A stretch of 64,000 bases of DNA from Pedobacter sp. BMA (GTDB lineage: Bacteria; Bacteroidota; Bacteroidia; Sphingobacteriales; Sphingobacteriaceae): contig NZ_LECU01000001.1 in the NCBI RefSeq assembly GCF_001027745.1, positions 62,001-126,000 on the forward strand, in the 5' to 3' direction. This document shows, piece after piece, positions 61,801-64,000 of this stretch. Within the stretch, counting starts at the first letter, position 1; each line of letters starts with the position of its first letter. Made by a program: the position numbers and the translations under genes. The notes under the pieces were generated by a model, which saw only the letters and a program-made list of their open reading frames with translations, was not told the origin of the DNA and did no database searches.

Positions 61801-61943
61801 GAATCCTTAACGATCCCCTGGAGGTTGGAATTGATTATTGGCGGCGGTTCTACCTGGGCAGATGCACCTGCGGTAATAAGCAGAAGAAGAAAAACAAGGC
61901 TCGACTGTATAAAATACTTTTTCTTATGGAGAAATATGTCCAT
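58839..61943 (-). CDS. SusC/RagA family TonB-linked outer-membrane protein, no STN domain
   Basis: This 1034-residue receptor has a signal peptide (ends AGASAQVEP), a CarboxypepD_reg domain (about 43-120: LQGIVKDSLTRQPLPGVVVR), and the TonB-box-like VVVVGYGTQTRKSLTG. The plug carries the RagA signature VLKDADATAIYGARAANGVI, and the barrel ends FQLGANITF. There is no STN domain and no adjacent sigma/FecR pair, so regulation differs from the other SusC locus. A consensus promoter about 300 nt upstream and a leader hairpin precede it. It heads the operon for SusD, cyanophycinase and sulfur genes. Confidence 0.95.
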   Translation of the reverse strand: MDIFLHKKKYFIQSSLVFLLLLITAGASAQVEPPPIINSNLQGIVKDSLTRQPLPGVVVRIKGVTHSVSTDGDGKFVFVTGQKLPYTLILSYIGYQTKEIVVNQSPVTIMLRETSSQLNDVVVVGYGTQTRKSLTGSVSTIAVDEVRNKPTATFAEQLQGKAPGLQVSTSTGIPGDGMFIRIRGTTSINASNDPLYVIDGVYVNNSSLQRITTQGQANNPLSDINPEDIENVTVLKDADATAIYGARAANGVIVITTKRGKYNTGPKVSLNTYVGFAKNPKLWELVTGPQHAELINEFYRNSNADAIAAAAATGTAPVTTYRFQPFRALTDNPGASPAPRGLPQDQNTYDRLSKAFRTGFLQNYDASVSGGNDKTTYYIGGGLNKQEATLKTNDFRRGSFKINLDQKIGDRITIGTSNIISQTYRTNARVGDGPQGGILQSALHTPTYLPEVNADGTPGKWAGFDNLDILLANTNMNSTSNRLISNVYGEVKIFKGLTFKTSWSVDYNQYNEYQYWNSLTNLGIANKNLGSNSVSNNTIWTNEQTLNYNHTFGKHAFGALIGNSLQGSVTNQVLATGTNYPNDSFQQIASAATTTSSAQESKYKLSSFFARLNYNYNGKYYAVFSIRGDGSSRFGTNHQWGYFPSGGLAWRVKGENFLKDVTFISDLKLRGSIGITGNQNGINDFASRGLWGAGANYLNNPGTTPSQLANPDLKWESTRQTNIGLDLSLFKDRLTISGDVYEKYTSNLLLNLPLASSKGFSSILTNAGEMSNKGLELNISSTNIDSKLKWNTNFNISRNINKIEKLPTPVVAAYAAQRMVQGLSMYTFFVYNQLYVDPQTGNSVYEDADKNGVINSNDLVPAGNALPKFSGGITNNFSYQGFDLSVFFNFVYGNKVYNNNNYFLEGGGTRDANRAMDIYQLSRWQKPGDITDLPRLTAYGQNYTLSPTSRNIEDGSFIRLSNITVGYNLPKAFIKKARMSAVRVYASGSNLALWTKYKGPDPEINVSSSATVLGYDLGTPPMPRTFQLGANITF

Positions 61944-62038
61944 ATTTAACTGGGTTTTATGTTAATGATTCGGTTCATTGGCTGAAAACTGGAGGATATC
62001 AACGCGTGATTGGCGTTACAGAGTTGATATTCCTGAGC

Positions 62039-62063
62039 AACCGGCAAGGCTTCCTTGCCGGTT
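62039..62063. repeat. Strong hairpin in the upstream region of the SusC-sulfur operon
   Basis: AACCGGCAAGG (62039-62049) and CCTTGCCGGTT (62053-62063) form a perfect 11-bp stem with a 3-nt loop. With the promoter at 62253-62284 the hairpin would lie about 185-210 nt into the leader RNA and 95 nt before the SusC start. No U-tract follows in the minus direction, so it is not a simple terminator; a structured leader or an operator is possible. Confidence 0.65.
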
Positions 62064-62252
62064 ATTTTATGAGGTGTTTTAACACATATGTTTAAATTGA
62101 GATAGAAATGGTTGAAAAATATCTTGATCTGGAATTATGGCTACCTACAACAGGGAATGAATTTCGGGGAAGAGATAAGATGATTCAAGATCCTGTAATC
62201 AAATAACTTAAATGCTTTTAGCAGTGGTGGTAATGCTTTGTTCATGATGAAG

Positions 62253-62284
62253 CAAACATAGAAAATTAAATTTAATCTACCAAA
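62253..62284 (-). promoter_or_regulatory. Bacteroidota consensus promoter for the SusC-sulfur operon
   Basis: On the minus strand TTTG (62284-62281), 20 nt of spacer, and TATGTTTG (62260-62253) match the TTTG-N19-21-TAnnTTTG consensus exactly. It points at the SusC gene and implies a leader of about 300 nt. The 496-bp divergent gap 61944-62439 otherwise holds only the hairpin at 62039-62063; I see no clear promoter for the L,D-transpeptidase there. Confidence 0.65.
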
Positions 62285-62439
62285 ACCATAGATTATATAT
62301 TTATTTAATTTACATGGAGGATTACCCATACCCGGATGAAGCAAATCTGGGATGACGAGCTGGCGTAATCTGCCGGATCCCTACATCCGCCCGGATCGAT
62401 TCCTCAAAACAATTTGCCGCTTTTTGTATTTATAGGGGT

Positions 62440-63975
62440 ATGATAATGAAGAGATTCCCGAGTCCGGTTATAGCCGGATTATTTTTGATTGTACTTTCTG
62501 CACTACTGTTCATGTTTGAAGGTTGTAAAAGAAGTCGTTCGGATATTGGTGCCCTGGTGGCAAAAGAAAGCGGAAATAAAGTTTTTAAAGAAATTGATGC
62601 GGAGGTTTTTGCAGAAAAGCTGAAAGCCGCTATCACAGCAGACAAAAGCTTACGCAATCCGGATTTCACCGCAGCGCTATATGCTGCCAAAGATTATGAA
62701 CCGGTTTTAACCATGAAGTTCCTGGCTGACAGCAGCATCAAAAAAGCCGCACTCCGTATTGCCGGGGTATCGGCCCACGGTCTGCCCATGGAAATGTTCA
62801 GACTGGAAAAACTAAATGGCTTCATTAGTAAAATCTACGATAAGGAATCAGTTAAAAATGTAGACGAAGCTTATGCTGCATTGGTGGGACTGGAAATCGC
62901 TGCTGCTTCAAGCCTTACAGATTATGCAAATGCTATGCAGTTTGGTGTCATCTCCCCACGACGCATTTATGCACAATATTATACCTCAACAAAAAGACCA
63001 GATTCAGTGAGCTTTACAAAAGTATTTGAAACTAAAGACCTGGACGCTTTTCTGGATAGCATACAACCCAAAGATAAGGCTTATTTATTGATGCAGGCTG
63101 CCTTAGCAGATAAGCAGACCGCCCCGGGATTGTCGGCAGAAGAAACAGCGCGCATCCTCAAAGTAAACCTGGAACGCATGCGCTGGAAAAACAGACCCAC
63201 ACAGGATAAATATGTATTTGTGAACATACCTGATTTTTCTCTTCAGGTGATCAACCAGAACCGTGTTGAGCTTGCGATGAAGGTTTGTGTAGGTGAAGGT
63301 CGTAATGATAACGCCGCTGTTGCCCTCACTGAATATGATGAAAATGACCTGAAAAAAGACAGGCCATTTAACCGCGAAACCCCACAGCTGAGCAGTGAAA
63401 TCCACAGTGTTCAGGTAAACCCGGTTTGGAATATACCCGAAAGCATCGCTACAAACGAGATAAGCGTACAGGCTGCAAAAGACCGCTACTACCTTGCTAA
63501 CAATAATATCGATGTGTTTTATAATGGAAAAAAAGTTGATGATCCGGAAACAATCGACTGGTCGGCTGCCGGAGTAGGAAAAACTTATACCTTTAAACAA
63601 CGTCCGGGAGATGATAACTCCTTGGGTAAAATCAAGTTTCTTTTTGATAACCAGAGCAGCGTTTATCTGCACGATACTCCCGCGAAAGCCGCTTTTTCAC
63701 TACCGGTTCGGGCGGTGAGCCACGGATGCGTGCGGGTGGAAAAACCACTAGAACTGGCGCAGGCATTATTTGGTACTGGAAGCAAATTTGAAAAAATTAA
63801 AACAGAGATGGCTAGTAAAACACCAAAAGCAGAAAATCTCTCACTGGATAAAAAAGTCCCTGTGTACCTGAGCTATCAAACCTGCTGGATGGATGCAGGA
63901 ACAGGAAAGCTCAGGTTCGCAAGAGATATTTATGGACTTGATGCTGTGCTTTTCACCTATTTAGGACGCCTTTAA
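62440..63975 (+). CDS. L,D-transpeptidase (YkuD/YcbB-type), probably a lipoprotein
   Basis: This 511-residue protein starts with a hydrophobic segment and a Cys (LLFMFEGCKRSRS), consistent with a lipoprotein or anchor; a start two codons later is possible. The N-terminal half is the helical scaffold seen in YcbB-like enzymes. The catalytic domain (about 265-470) begins YVFVNIPDFSLQVINQNRVE, contains NPVWNIPESI, and has the active-site motif RAVSHGCVRVEKP with Cys near residue 430. It forms 3-3 cross-links or attaches proteins to peptidoglycan in the periplasm. No second active-site residue is missing. It is divergent from the SusC operon and stands alone up to the window end. Confidence 0.92.
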   Translation: MIMKRFPSPVIAGLFLIVLSALLFMFEGCKRSRSDIGALVAKESGNKVFKEIDAEVFAEKLKAAITADKSLRNPDFTAALYAAKDYEPVLTMKFLADSSIKKAALRIAGVSAHGLPMEMFRLEKLNGFISKIYDKESVKNVDEAYAALVGLEIAAASSLTDYANAMQFGVISPRRIYAQYYTSTKRPDSVSFTKVFETKDLDAFLDSIQPKDKAYLLMQAALADKQTAPGLSAEETARILKVNLERMRWKNRPTQDKYVFVNIPDFSLQVINQNRVELAMKVCVGEGRNDNAAVALTEYDENDLKKDRPFNRETPQLSSEIHSVQVNPVWNIPESIATNEISVQAAKDRYYLANNNIDVFYNGKKVDDPETIDWSAAGVGKTYTFKQRPGDDNSLGKIKFLFDNQSSVYLHDTPAKAAFSLPVRAVSHGCVRVEKPLELAQALFGTGSKFEKIKTEMASKTPKAENLSLDKKVPVYLSYQTCWMDAGTGKLRFARDIYGLDAVLFTYLGRL

Positions 63976-64000
63976 CAGGCTTAATCCACAGTAGCTGAAG

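Noticed and set aside
62141..62344. 67-codon minus-strand frame in the SusC upstream region
   Set aside because: It overlaps the consensus promoter at 62253-62284 and shows no protein features.
63103..63672. 189-codon minus-strand frame opposite the L,D-transpeptidase
   Set aside because: It is a shadow of the catalytic domain coding sequence and has no family features.
1..64000. CRISPR arrays, tRNA or rRNA genes, insertion sequences or prophage
   Set aside because: No spaced direct repeats, no tRNA-like cloverleaf, no transposase, integrase or phage structural genes were seen.

Overview
The window is a chromosomal stretch from a Bacteroidota bacterium, most likely of the Sphingobacteriaceae (Pedobacter-like). 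The evidence is two SusC/SusD-type pairs, two ECF-sigma/FecR-type anti-sigma modules, Oar-like TonB-dependent receptors, DUF4843 and PKD-like lipoproteins, TlpA-type thioredoxins, and promoters of the Bacteroidota TTTG / TAnnTTTG type. I found no rRNA, tRNA, CRISPR array, insertion sequence or prophage.

Layout. 1-2.2 kb: a truncated SDR oxidoreductase diverges from a monooxygenase/DJ-1 pair across two CRP-like palindromes, followed by a Crp/Fnr regulator. 2.4-8.2 kb: a PiT phosphate transporter with a tandem UspA protein, a soluble PAS histidine kinase, and a protein with a C-terminal diadenylate-cyclase (DAC) domain. 8.3-19.1 kb (minus): ECF sigma, FecR, Oar-like receptor, Tat-exported phospholipase C, second Oar-like receptor. 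19.2-22.6 kb: GNAT/MarR pair with a perfect operator palindrome, an orphan receiver protein, an S41-type lipoprotein and an FMN reductase.

22.8-31.6 kb (plus): a compact operon of Ser/Thr kinase, a probable degenerate FHA protein, a 29-residue membrane peptide, a PP2C phosphatase, a 1363-residue fusion of a SEDS (FtsW/RodA) glycosyltransferase to a class B penicillin-binding protein, and an FHA protein. Its content matches the actinobacterial fhaA-fhaB-pstP-rodA-pbpA-pkn locus, here with RodA and PbpA fused. I read it as a phospho-signalling module coupled to a dedicated peptidoglycan synthase. This is the strongest candidate for an under-described system.

31.6-48.7 kb: DUF3253 protein; a 55-residue protein with a membrane protein; a tandem trypsin/PDZ protease; a sigma-FecR-SusC-SusD-DUF4843-PKD-TlpA locus, possibly for peptide uptake; AraC with a drug/metabolite transporter; MarR with a squalene/phytoene synthase.

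48.7-62 kb (minus): nine closely packed genes: SusC, SusD, cyanophycinase-like peptidase, two long DoxX-type membrane proteins, cytochrome c, Tat-exported sulfite oxidase, FAD oxidoreductase and a YeiH-type sulfate/sulfite exporter. A consensus promoter lies about 300 nt upstream, leaving a long leader with a strong hairpin. The gene set suggests uptake of an organosulfur or peptide-like compound followed by periplasmic sulfite oxidation. The window ends with an L,D-transpeptidase.
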